Assembly: GCF_022605165.1 (NCBI RefSeq)
Contig: NC_063076.1
Coordinates: forward strand, 1,736,001-1,800,000
Origin: Purpureocillium takamizusanense
Taxonomy: Eukaryota; Ascomycota; Sordariomycetes; Hypocreales; Ophiocordycipitaceae
DNA length: 64,000 nt
Reading direction: 5' to 3'
This document shows positions 20,329 through 31,036 of the stretch, one piece after another. A program made the position numbers and the translations under genes. Numbering within the stretch: the stretch's first letter is position 1; each line of letters starts with the position of its first letter. The notes under the pieces are model-generated. The model did no database searches and was not told the DNA's origin. It saw only the letters and a list, made by a program, of their open reading frames with translations.

Positions 20329-20409
20329 TTTTGCTGCAGTCGAGTAGAGGCGCCGCAGGCAGGAGATTGCGGGAACCCTGGTCGCGAGGATGCGTGAGGG
20401 CGTCGTCGT
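20329..20409 (-). promoter_or_regulatory. Open leader of ala1 with three ACG codons, probable non-AUG mitochondrial start
   Basis: Reading upstream from the AlaRS ATG in the same frame there are 24 codons and then three consecutive ACG codons (20401-20409, positions -25 to -27). Each ACG has an A at its -3 position. The peptide in between has six Arg/Lys, no acidic residue, and ends RRLYST before the cytosolic start. This is what a cleavable mitochondrial presequence looks like. Yeast ALA1 is known to start its mitochondrial form at two ACG codons at -25/-24, so the arrangement is strikingly similar. Direct evidence of initiation is not available from DNA. Confidence 0.65.
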
Positions 20410-20490
20410 GATGGTGGTGGTGGTGGTGGTGGTGGGAGGAAGGGTCCGAGGCGACGGCAGCGGTGGTGGTGGTGGTGGTGGTGGTGCTGG
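20410..20490. repeat. Two GGT trinucleotide tracts upstream of ala1
   Basis: Plus-strand GGT runs occur at about 20412-20434 and 20462-20486. On the AlaRS strand they read ACC repeats (Thr) in the frame of the leader peptide. They lie just upstream of the ACG cluster and fall within the likely 5' untranslated region. Confidence 0.9.
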
Positions 20491-21111
20491 ACGGCGGCGG
20501 GGTAGTCGCGGATGATGGAGGAGGAAGAAACGGTGGTAGCAGTGGTGCCAATTGCGGGTGCGGGGGGCTTGGGCGGTGGGCGACCCAGAGCTGGAGAAAT
20601 AGAAACTTCTACAAGCGTGAGTCAAGGGTACAAGAGGGCAGCCGGCCGCTGTCGGCCCAGCGCCAACGATTGGAAGCACGCGCCCTGCTGCTGCTCCCAC
20701 CGTTGCTGCCCACGCCGCCTCCTGCATCTGCATCTGCCCACGTCCGCCCTGCGCGGTTCCTGTGCGACTTGTCACCTGAGCTGCAATTCAATCCAATCTG
20801 ACTCAACGAAGCTGCGGCCCGCTGCGCACGCACGCACGCGCACACGCATCCAAGCACACGACGAAGCCGTCCTATCGTCACGCCGCGCCGACTTCGCCGT
20901 CGCCGTTGGGTCGGATCGAAAGGAGAGCTCTCACGTGCGGAAGAAAAGGAGAGCTGGGAAGAGAACTCCAAAAAGAAAGAAAAAAGAGACACCCCGCGCG
21001 TCGCCCAATACTGGCTGGCACACCGGGCGCGGGTTGAAGCTCTGATTGATCTATCGATCGCTCTGCCGGCCGGGACGAGGAAGGAGGAAAAGAGTCGTTC
21101 CGTTGTTGAGG
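20491..21111. promoter_or_regulatory. Divergent promoter region, ala1 / unassigned acidic gene
   Basis: This is the outer part of the gap between divergently transcribed genes. It contains CACGCACGCACGCGCACACGCA near 20828-20849 and a purine-rich run (AAAAAGAAAGAAAAAAGAGAC) near 20969-20990. No gene is supported on either strand. Confidence 0.45.
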
Positions 21112-22015
21112 ATGATGGTGCAGCAGGGAGCCAGACTGCAATCTCCCCACAGCGCCGCCGTCGCCGCTTTGTACCCCGGCGCCGCCGCCGCCGCTGCCGC
21201 CGCACCAAGAACAAGACCAGCGGCGGTGGTGCCTCAGACAGTGACCGTGCCTGCGACCACGACTGCGACTGCGACGTCGCCCACGCATGCCGGCAGCAAG
21301 AGAAAGGCCGACGCCCAGGATAACAACAACAACAATGAGCGGCTCTCCAAGCGACTGAGCCTGCTCAATCTCGGTACGTGCTCCCTCTCTCCATCCGCTG
21401 TCCTGCAGGGCCGGCCCCCCCGGACGGACCCATGCTAACTCCCCCCCTCCAGAGCAGAATGGATCAAAACTCTACGTTCCCGTCGAGTCGGCGGCTCATC
21501 GACTCCCCCCTGCGGCCAGCGTCATCGGCAACAACAATAGCGGCAATGGTAACAACGGCGACGCCCACGTAGGCGACCAAGACGACGACGTGATGCACGT
21601 CGACGACACAAAGCACAAGGTCTACATCTACAACATGGACGACGAGCTCTCGTCGTCCTCCGACAACGAGAGCGACGACGGCAGACTCGTCTTCCTGCCA
21701 GACATCGAGAAGCACCTGCGCCAGAACCGCATCCCGCCACACGTTCTCGTCAACAGCGACGGGGAGCTCGCCGGCATGCAGATGGTACTCTACAGCGATC
21801 CCAAGTCCCTCTCCGTGCCCGAGGAAAAGGACGGCGTGCGCAAGGCCATCATCGAGGCGCGGCACCGCGTCCGAGAACGCCAACGGCTGGAGCGGGAGTG
21901 CGCCACCATGATCGACGACGGCCCAGTCGCCGGGACCCCGGCGCTGCAAGTCGACACGACACAAAGCGCCGCTGCGGACAGCGACTACGACGACGACGCG
22001 ATGGATATGGACTAG
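21112..22015 (+). CDS. Conserved-looking acidic fungal protein, function unknown
   Basis: Two exons (21112-21373 and 21453-22015) joined in phase give 274 residues. The first half is Ala/Thr-rich with an AAAAAAAA run and a basic patch GSKRKAD, then LSKRLSLLNLEQNGSKLYVPVE. The second half has the blocks KHKVYIYNMDDELSSSSDNE, DDGRLVFLPDIEKHLRQNR and RIPPHVLVNSDGELAGMQMVLY, which look like a conserved folded core. A short Arg/Glu-rich helix (KAIIEARHRVRERQRLERE) follows, then an acidic tail ending DDDAMDMD. I recall such blocks in uncharacterised filamentous ascomycete proteins but cannot name the family. No membrane segment or signal peptide is present. It is probably nuclear or cytosolic. Confidence 0.8.
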
Positions 22016-22242
22016 ACACGATATACCCTGATTACGCTGGCGTTTTGGAATAACAGCACACCTAATCTGCTAAAACTACCTGACTCTTTAGCGAGCGCAA
22101 TACAACAATGCTTTCCACGAATTCCCGGGGCTGCTTCGTTCCACCAAGGATCGACAGAGATGAGACCTGCTTTATCTTGCAATCTTCCTTGCTCCAACCC
22201 AGACCTTCTCCCTGGCGTGTCCAGAACTCACACCTCCTCTCT

Positions 22243-22917
22243 TCACCGCATGTTCCCGGGTGGCGGAGGCCCACCACCAGGCGGCGCATAGTCCGGCGCG
22301 GGATCTGCCTCGGCGGGCCGCCTAGTAGGCTCCGTCCGCCATTGCGACGGGTCGACCTTAGTGGCCCCATCTGGAGGTCCGGCCGGCGGGCCAGTGTACA
22401 TGGGCGGGCGATTCGGATCGTACACGGGGGGCGCCGCCATGTTACCCATGTGGTAGGCATTGGGCTGATAGTAGCCGCCTCCGCCCTGCTGTGGCCAGCT
22501 GTTCTGGTACTGCTGCGGTTGCCAAGCCCGTCGACTGACCAGGCACTAGTAGTCGACCAAGCTGCGTCAGCACACAATGTGTCTTCTCAAAGGACATCGA
22601 GAAAAGGGCAGAAATTGCAAAAGAGAATAGGCGGTAGTGGGAACTTACTCGGTGGTAAGCCAACGGCTGGAGGCCCTTTCGCAGCCGCCGCTTCGCGTGC
22701 AAGTAGCCGCCGAGGATGTACCCCATGATGAGCAGGAAGATGACGAGGAAAATGACCCATTTGACGATGATCCCCTCCTGTTTGTCGGCCGAAGCATGTC
22801 AGCGTCGTTCCATGTGTCCCAGCGTGCCCAACGTACCCTGCTGTGCCACCACGGCACTAACCAGTCCCCTTCCCTCACCCAACCGGGCGGTACATCGTCT
22901 CGTGCGCGTATGCCCAT
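22243..22917 (-). CDS. RCR-family single-pass membrane protein (Congo red resistance type)
   Basis: Three exons (22837-22917, 22649-22777, 22243-22545) give a 170-residue protein. A short N-terminal part (VPPGWVREGDWLVPWW) leads into one membrane helix (IIVKWVIFLVIFLLIMGYILGG). Next come a basic stop-transfer patch (HAKRRLRKGLQPLAYHR), CLVSRRAWQPQQYQNSW, and a Pro/Tyr/Gly-rich cytosolic tail with PPVYDPNRPPMY. Tails with PPxY-like motifs in RCR1/RCR2 recruit the Rsp5 ubiquitin ligase, and the yeast proteins affect chitin deposition and sorting of membrane proteins. The PPVY motif here fits that. The exon 3 acceptor (ACTACTAG at 22546) was chosen because it is the one that keeps the tail in frame. 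The start ATG is the least certain part. Confidence 0.75.
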
Positions 22918-24539
22918 TGCGAGCGCGCTGCTTCTTCGGGTCGCCGTCGTCGCTGTCGTCGTCACCGTCGTCGTCACCACCGCGACCGATAAGTGCGGGA
23001 TGATCCGAGAATGAATGTGTGTTTGGGTGCTGTTTGTTGTATGTCGGTGTTGGCTCGTTGACTCGGTTTTACGAGCGGGCGTTGATGGAACCGCGAGATA
23101 GGGTGGCCAGCTATGTAGGCGTGGAAGACCCTGTTACTGCTGCTGCTGCTGCTGCTGCTTCGGGACTAACAAAGGCGCGTCTCGTCAATGCACCCCTCTC
23201 ACGATGCCTATGCAGCAAGCAGACAAAATAGACGCAGGGCGGGAGACTGGGCGGCGAGAAAGAGGGAGAGGAGAGGTGGGTTGCAGGTATTTGAGTGTCG
23301 CAGCATTGAACATCATCTGGCGTGGCTGAGCCACCAACAAGGGGGCGGCGGCAGGAGGGAGGCGGCCCACCACCACCCAGCCGTGCCCGCGTCCATGCCC
23401 CCCGGTGTGGACAACTTCACAGGTACTAAGGTAAGGTGCAGTATCGACGAGTACGTACTTCGTGCGTGGGCCTCGAAAACACACCACTCCGCCCTGTAAC
23501 ACGCAGCGTCACAGGTCACGTATTGGGTGCTGGCCTGCCCGGCCCCCGGCGTACGTGGACCCTTATTACTACCTACGTAGCTACGTACTAGTACGTACCC
23601 AAGCACAGCAACAGGCGCCCGCCCAGCCATTCCGCTGCAGCCCCCCAGGGGGAAGAAGGGAAGGTGACGGGGGTTGCACCGCGTCCCCTGATGAAGCGCC
23701 CGGTTCCACCACGGACGACGACGGCCTCCGTGAAGGGGTCCCCGTCCCGCGTGTCTGTCTCTTCGACAAGACGTGGCGGCAAGCCTCCCAGGCCGCCCGC
23801 TCGCCCGCCCCGCCGCCGTCATCAGCCGGCTTGGCCAGCTCCCGAGCGTGAGGTGGGCCTGCCTGCCTGCCTGGCTTCCGCGGCACCTGCGGATGATCTG
23901 CCGCCGTTGGCATGAATGAGGCGCTCACACCTTACATACCTGTACATACATACACCGCTGCTGCAATGCAAATCCCTCGGCACTGCTATTTCGTACGTGC
24001 ATCTTTCTACCTTAGTAGGGTACCTGTACTAATATGTCGTATCAGTAAGTAGTAAGTTAGTCACGGGTAATTACCTGTAATAAGAGTGCTTCCCGTCGGC
24101 GCGCTCCATGCCCTCTCTCCCGCAGTGCTGTTCATTGTCACAGCCCGTCGTTACACGCATCCCGCGACTATCCGCCGCGAGAAACCTACCCATGCTCACC
24201 CCTCACTGCGCTCCCAAGTCCCATGAACGAAGTATAGGTGTCACCCCCCTCCCCGGCTTTCTTCACTGTGCCGACAACCGAAACCCCTGTCCACTCGAGT
24301 TTCATGCCGTACGGCTGCACGGCCGGACCAGAGCATCACCGACCAAGAGCTTTCAAGCACAAAGCACATATACCACGGGCCGTTGCAAGTAGGACAAGTA
24401 TCGCAGTACCGTAGAAACAGAACCGGAACGAGTGCCGTGCCCGTTCGCTCGCAAACAAACATCGCTCTCATGCTTGCCGTAAACGCCTAACCATAGATAG
24501 GTACATGGATACAGTTGATGCAGCACTGCCCTGCCTGCA
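22918..24539. other. Gene-poor gap with small repeats
   Basis: No gene is supported. Visible features are GTC/GTCGTCGTC runs at 22940-22980, a TGC tract at 23137-23159, a GTACGTACTAGTACGTAC-type palindromic stretch near 23575-23600, CATACATACAC near 23942-23955, and a TACCTTAGTAGGGTACCTG-type stretch near 24010-24030. The many open frames are short, proline- or arginine-rich and overlap on both strands. The right end is the 3' flank of hrd3. Confidence 0.5.
23137..23159. repeat. (TGC)n trinucleotide tract
   Basis: About seven to eight TGC units lie in non-coding DNA upstream of the RCR gene. Confidence 0.9.
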
Positions 24540-27199
24540 TCACAAACCCACCCCTCCCGCAGCCCACCCGCGGAACGCATCACCTCCGTCAACAGGATTC
24601 CCTGGCGGCGGGTGCCCCCCTGCGCCCTGGTTCCGCCTTCGCTCCTCCTCGGCCTGCGCGTGCGCTTGCTGTATCCGCTGCCGCCACCACAGCAGGAAGA
24701 CAAGAGCCATCGTGATGCCGATAATCACCACGCTCTCAACCACGCCTCCGTCATCAAAGTCTTCTTCTCCGGCACCAATTGTGCCTTCATACATGTTGTC
24801 ATTGTACACTTCGTCTTCGTAGTAGATGTTATCGTCTTCAAGAAAGTTGGCAATCCACTCCGACAGCGACCAGTCCTTGCCCTTCTCTGTAAACTGGTCA
24901 GCATAGGTATCCTACACCTGGGCAGGCAGCACAAGTGGGACGTACTTGGCTCGTCTTGTATCGAGTGCACAGAGCCGTGGGTGAGCGTGTTCCAAGCACT
25001 GCGAATCCTGAGCTTGAGCAAGCTCAGCGTGACCGGAAGGTAGGCCTCCTCGTTGACCTCCAACGCGTGGTCATAGTAGCGCTTAGCCAGGTGGAAGTCT
25101 TGCGTCAGCCCGATGCCGTTCTCGTGCATCCATCCCAGGTTGAATAAGGCCTGCGCGCTCTGGGAGTAGTCTGATGCCCCAGTGTAGCATTGGACCGCCT
25201 TGCCGACATCCTGGTTGGTTCCAATGCCGTAGAAGTAGTAGTCTCCCATCTTCACCATCGAGTCAATATTGGACTGCCTTGACGATCGCGTCCAATAGAT
25301 GAGAGCCAGGCCGGGGTTCTCCAGGAGCTCAGCCTCGTTCCTGTGCTTCCGCAGCCACTGTGAAAACGGTATCTTGGATCGTCCTGTGTCGAGCAGGTAG
25401 GCCACGTTCGTCTGCGCCCTCTCGTAGCCCTGTTCGGCGGCCATCAGATACTCCAAGAATGCCAGTTCGTGATCTCCGGCCTCGTACGCGTCATTTGCGT
25501 CGCCCCATGAGGATACGAGCGGCTCCGCCTTTTCTGCCACAGTCTTGTAATACGACATGGCCATTCCGCAAAGTCTTTCTCGGCCGACGCCGTGATACAC
25601 CATCTCTCCAAGATAATAGTGGGCCTCGATGTTGCCGTGCCTCGCAGCCAACTCAAAGTGGTTGTTGGCAATCCTGAGGTCCTCGGGTTCGCCCTGATCG
25701 AGGTAAAGTCTGCCCATCTGAACTTGCGCTGGGGCATAGTCCTGGTTGGCGGCGGCTGTGAGCAATTCCATGGCCAGCTTGACGTTTTCCTTGCCACCGT
25801 AACCGTTGAGCAGCATGAGACCCCGCCCGTACTGCGACTGCGCGTCCCGGAGCGATATGCCGCGGTCAAACCATATTTTGGCTCGCTCAAAGTTTTGCAC
25901 CACGCCGTCTCCTCTCAGGTAGATGCGGCCGATGTAACCAGCGGCCTGAGCTGCCGTCCGCTCCATGTCCTTGGTATAGGATTCGACGACGCGGTTGTCC
26001 TTCTTCCAATACCTGGATGCTGCCAGGTAAAAGTATTTCCTGGCAAGCTCGTAGTCTCTGTCGAGGCCACGCTGTCCCTCATAGTAGATCCGTCCGAGGT
26101 TGAAGGAGGCTTTCGAGTCGCCTTTTTGAGACACGAGGTCGAGATACTCGATGACGTCGCCAATAGCGGCGCGCGTCGAGTCCGAATACGCGTTCACCTT
26201 TCGAGAGTTGATGCCCGAGCTGGACACGCTCGCGCCCTCGCCATATATGCCACCGTCATCGTCCGAAATGCGCCACCCCTGGAACACCCACGACATGCCA
26301 CCTGGGGGACCGGCACGATACCAATTGATAGCCTTGTCGGCAACCCTCTTGTAATACCTGACAGCCGACTCGCAGCTCTTTGTCGCGCCTATTCCGCTGT
26401 GGTGGCGAAATGCCGTTGCCATTTCGGCTCGAGTATCGCCCCTGACGGCCGCAAAAGTGTAGTACAGGAGAGCTTTTGCCTGGTCCCGAGGAACGACATT
26501 GCCAATTCCAGTAGAGTGATACAGCCCCAGCATGTACTGCGCCGTCGTGTTGCCGTGGGCGGTGGCGAGTTGCTTGTAGTGGTTGTAGGAGGCATGGAGG
26601 TTGCGCGGATGGCTGTAGTTGCCAAAGAAGTTCAGCTCGGCGAGGAGGAAGAGGGCGTCGGAGTTGTTTTGATGAGCGGCTTCCCCGAGCAGCTCGACTG
26701 CGTTCAAGAGAGGGCCAGAAACGGGTTTCGAGGGCTTGTGGGTGGACGGAGCCGACGCAGGCCCCGTTGGTATCACTTTGCCCAGGTATCGAAGCGTCGC
26801 ACCAATGATGCCGGATGACTGATGCTTTCGTCGTCGAGACGAGCGCGGGATCTTTTGGAGCTCTGAGAGCGCGGATTCAACTATATCGGCACCTGCGACT
26901 GGTCAGCTGCTGCCATATTCGCCTGTGAGCGGATTCGGTCGGCGGACCTGGCTGGCGAGCGGCCGGCTGAGCAGGCTCTTGAACTACATCCGTTTTGGGG
27001 CCCAACCCATGATTTCGCGGGTCGCGACGGGCGAGCTTCTCCTCCTGGGCATCATGGTAGTATTTTGCGTTGGTGCCCAGCACGGCGGCCGCCTGCGAAA
27101 GGACTAGTTGCGGAAGAGTTAGACTTGGCCGAGGACGATTCGGTCGGGGTGATGGAGGGGCGTCGACATACCAAGCAAGCACACGGCCGAGCTCTTCAT
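24540..27199 (-). CDS. hrd3: ERAD component Hrd3/SEL1L, Sel1-repeat ER membrane protein
   Basis: Hrd3 partners the Hrd1 ubiquitin ligase in the ER membrane and selects misfolded luminal proteins for degradation. Four exons fit: 27172-27199, 26948-27103, 24946-26892 and 24540-24886, giving 825 residues. The first exon is only 28 bases, and splicing it at GTATGT/ACTAG creates a signal peptide (MKSSAVCLLVLSQAAAV), which the longer unspliced frame starting at 27263 lacks. Many Sel1 repeats follow, for example ALFLLAELNFFGNYSHPRN, AAGYIGRIYLRGDGVVQNF and ALFNLGWMHENGIGLTQDF. The last exon carries the membrane helix (about residues 761-778, VVIIGITMALVFLLWW) and a short cytosolic tail. The final intron (24887-24945) was placed so that the tail resumes KKGKDWSLSEW, as in relatives. 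Confidence 0.92.
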
Positions 27200-28045
27200 T
27201 CTGGGCAATCACTGCTTGCCTGGAAGTGATGATGGAGCTCGGAGCATTGCGCGACGCAGGCATCCGTCGGGGAGAGGTGTGGAAGTGACGGATGTCAAGC
27301 AGCAGGATGTCGCGATCGAGCTACAAGCTGTCCACTTCGGCCCAGTTACGTAGCGTCAACGGCGACAGGGGGGTTGTCCCGCCACGATGGATGACTAAGA
27401 TTTGTGCTCCATAGTGCGTTACCTTATGTACGAGACCGAACAATCACGGGACTAGACGCGAAGCTCTGGCCAATGCTCACTTATAGGCTTATGAAAGTGC
27501 TCCAACAACATGTCAGTGCAAGCGATGCGACCCCAGAACATAGGCTTGCGCGCTTTGTAAGTTCCGCGACCATCGCCGCAGCCACATGCAACCGAACGAG
27601 TGATTACGAGTATCGTCGCCTGAGACTTGCTTCTGCTGGCCGTCACTGCTGCCTCCGCGTGGCTGCCCCAGCGAATGGGCAAGGCAAATGCCCCGGCCCC
27701 GACCCCACACGGCTGACCGGTGGGCTGTGCCAGTTCCAGCTGCCTGCCACTGACACGCCAAGCTTGAACGTCGAGCAGAGCGCGTTAAATGGGTTTGCCC
27801 TCCGCGTCTCCTCGACGCGCCTCACGAAGCTGCTTTGCACACGACATCCGTCAACGGCCAGTGCAGCGTCCGCCCTCCCGCACCCGGCCCAAACAATTGC
27901 CATCTTGCTACTTTAAACTCTTCTATACTCTGTCAACTGCAAGATTTCGTTAGTCGAAACGTTCAAGCTGTTGTGTCGTGTTAGAGGGCTTCGATTCGTT
28001 GTCTGGTCGACTCGTCCCTACCCGACGCAGCAACGGCACCTCGTC
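27200..28045. promoter_or_regulatory. Divergent promoter region, hrd3 / ung1
   Basis: This 846-base gap separates two divergent genes. Its centre (27340-27900) has no recognisable element or gene. The last 130 bases before 28046 stay open in the ung1 frame back to a TAA at 27914-27916 (see findings). Confidence 0.5.
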
Positions 28046-29205
28046 ATGTCGGCAGTCAAGCGCAAGACGAGCTCGTCGGCGACCGAGTCTGAAGCCAAGA
28101 AGATGAAGGCCAACGGCAGCATCACGTCCTTTTTTGGAGCACCGAGGCCGAAGCCTATCGATGCCTCCGCACCCGCACCCGCAGTCAAGTTCGACAAGCA
28201 GAAGTGGGTCGACAGCCTTACCCAAGAGCAAAAGGAGCTTCTGAAGCTTGAGATCGAGACGCTGGACCCGAGCTGGCTGGCGCACCTAAAGGATGATCTC
28301 GTGACCAACGAGTTCCTGGGGCTCAAGAAGTTTCTCGACAGAGAGACGGCTGCCGGCAAGAAGTGGTTCCCACCCAAGGAAGACATTTACTCCTGGTACG
28401 TCTCGCTGACGCTGCGAACGGTCGACCCCTGCTCAACTGTTTTCTAACGCGTGCTAGGTCCCGACATACGCCGTTCAGCAACGTCAAGGTCGTCATCGTA
28501 GGCCAGGACCCATACCACAACGTGAACCAAGCGCACGGCATGGCCTTTTCCGTGCGGCCGCCCACGCCGGCGCCTCCGTCCCTCAAGAACATGTATAAGG
28601 CGCTGAAGAAGGACTACCCGAGCTTTGTGCCTCCGCCGAACAATGGCGGCTTGCTCATCCCATGGGCTGACCGCGGCGTGCTAATGCTCAATACCTGCCT
28701 CACGGTGCGCGCACACGAAGCCAACTCGCACTCCAACCGGGGCTGGGAGCGCTTCACACAAAAGGTCATTGATCTTGTTGCGCAGAAACGGACACGAGGA
28801 GTCGTCTTCATGGCTTGGGGCACTCCAGCCGGAAAGCGAGTGCAGAAGGTGGACAAGAGTCGCCACCTTATCCTACAGAGCGTCCATCCCAGCCCCCTGA
28901 GTGCGTCTCGCGGCTTCTTCGACTGCGGACACTTCAAAGCCGCAAACGAGTGGCTTGTCAAGAGGTACGGTGATGACGGCGAGATCGACTGGGCGTTGAC
29001 TGCCAACACATCTACCAAGAAGGTTGTGCCGCTGGCAACCGTCGAGGAACCAAACCCAAAGGCTAACGGGGCATCGTCGCCCGCGGCCGCGCCGAAAGTC
29101 GCGCCGAAAGCCACGCCGATCAAGGCCGAGGACGACTTTGGTTCCGACGATGAGGAGGCGCTCGAGGAGGCTCTGAAGCAGGCTGAGGAGGATGCAAAGA
29201 AGTAA
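28046..29205 (+). CDS. ung1: Uracil-DNA glycosylase (family 1, UNG)
   Basis: UNG removes uracil from DNA to start base excision repair. Two exons (28046-28395 and 28458-29205) give 365 residues. The N-terminus has a basic nuclear signal (KRKTSSSATESEAKKMK) and a PIP-like motif SITSFFG, which in other UNGs binds PCNA. The catalytic water-activating Asp is D134 in VGQDPYHNVNQAHG, and the DNA-intercalation loop is HPSPLSASRGF with H260. The PPPSLKNMYKALKKD-type motif and the LLMLNTCLTVR-type strand are also present. The last ~75 residues form an unusual Ala/Pro/Lys- and acid-rich extension ending EEALKQAEEDAKK, not part of the catalytic domain. It lies next to hrd3 and 17 kb from rad2, the other repair gene. 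Confidence 0.96.
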
Positions 29206-30695
29206 TGCTTCAGTGACTTTAAAAGCGTCCTCTTTTGGCCGTATTGGATGGCGAAACTTGGGAACTAGGCTGCCTTACCCAGGACGAACGCTTGCTTGGG
29301 CGCGGCCTGCTTCATTTGTACGATAGTAGTCGCAACCTGCGAGCGTGTTGTAGTTGACAAATCTGGAGTTCAAATCGGATCTGTACCGGCCTCTGCCACA
29401 GTGCGTGGTTCGGATCGGGGTGCATGCATGACGACGAGCAGCACGGGCCAGCCGACAGATACAACGCCCGCGCGGCCTAGGACGACCCGTGGCAGTCCAT
29501 TTCGACGTCGCCTTGCCTCTCGGCCATCGGATCGCGCAGTCGAGCGGCGGGTGGTGCATGATTCATGCTCGGTGGCTGCAGGGCATCTGCCGGCGCCAGC
29601 TCATCATGCACGAAGGGGCTGGCGAACTTGGCACGCCGGGGCGCCAATGAGCAGACGGCGGAGGGCGATGACCGGGGGAGGCTCGGCGGCGGTGACAGTC
29701 GCCAGCTCATCCTGCAGCACGCTCTGTGTCCGTCACCATGACCGCACATGACGCTGTTCCGAGCATAACATGAGAGAGCGGCCAATGGCCAGCCACTGCG
29801 GAGGTAAAAGGTCTTGCTTACTCACGAGATATCCGGCACCAGGCCCTACGAAGCATCCACGTAGGATGCCATTGGATTTCTTGGAACAGGATCCGCTCCC
29901 AGCTGAAACGAGTGTGGTGTGCTTTGTCTGCCATTCGCAGTATACGACAGCGAGTGTTTGGACGATTGACGCCCGTGAGAAGGGGTCGATAGGGTTGACG
30001 AGGCGTCATGGACCTGGGTAGGGCACCTGCAATGCAAGACTCTGTGCGTTCTCGTGAGGTACCACTAGATGTAGGAGGAAGGCACATCAGACGGGATACG
30101 CCGTCGATGGGCGCCGGCCGGTCGAAGTTCCCGAGGGCCTAGCGCAGGTCTTGGCAGGCCAATGACGCCCTAGCCCGCCACCTCCGAATGCCAGGACACG
30201 TCTAGTCGGCACTCAATTGATTTGGGCCCCTGGCAGCCTGACGAGGCGTCGGTATGGGACACAGCGCACAGCACACTTGTTCCGGCCTCATGCCTCTTAC
30301 CTATGCACCACGACTACGACGACGACGATGGCGACAACGGGAGGCACGATTCCGGGCCGTGGCGCCATGGGCTTCGCTTGCCCGCCCGCACGAGCGTAAT
30401 GATGAACCAAAAGAGTAACAAAAAGAAGAAGACGGGAGGCAGGGGAAATTGGGGTACGTACGTCACTAAGAGAGATGAGACATTGCGGTCGACCTGCATG
30501 AGCAACGTCGGCAGAGGGCGAGGAGGAACAGCAGGACCCTGGCCACCACCTGGCTCTCGGACGGGGGGCCGGCACACGGCGCGCGAGTCGAGAGATGGTA
30601 CTGCCCTGCCCTGCCCTGCTGGCTGAGGGTCCGGGGGAAACGGCCGGCTGGGCGACGGTGGCAGGCTGCCCTGTGTGTGCTATGCATACATACCT

Positions 30696-30720
30696 ACGTG
30701 CGTGCGTGCGTGCGTGCGTA
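30696..30720. repeat. (CGTG)n tetranucleotide tract
   Basis: About six CGTG units in non-coding DNA. Confidence 0.9.
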
Positions 30721-30986
30721 CCCTATCCAGGGGATGCACATGCTCGACGTTCGCCAAGACCAGCACAGAGGACAGACGTGGAGTCGCCTCTGACCGAGAT
30801 GAGCGCCCATGGGGCGGGCTGGTGGTGCGACGCGACGACGGTGACGGGAACGGCGGGCGTACGGGCTTGAGGGCTGCTGGGCGGCGGGGCACAAGCTGCA
30901 GTGACGACGGCGACGCGACGGCGACGACGAGTCCATGATCACGCCGCTGCGTCAGAAGCACATATAGGTTGGTAGTTGACTTGGTA

Positions 30987-31036
30987 TGCGCATACATACC
31001 TACATACCTACATACATACATACATACATACATACG
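30987..31036. repeat. (CATA/CCTA)n tetranucleotide tract
   Basis: Roughly twelve units of CATA with CCTA variants, in non-coding DNA. Confidence 0.92.

Noticed and set aside
26893..27263. Hrd3 start at the ATG of 27263 without the first two introns
   Set aside because: That version has no signal peptide and does not join the conserved frame in phase. The spliced version from 27199 gives a proper signal peptide and consistent phases.
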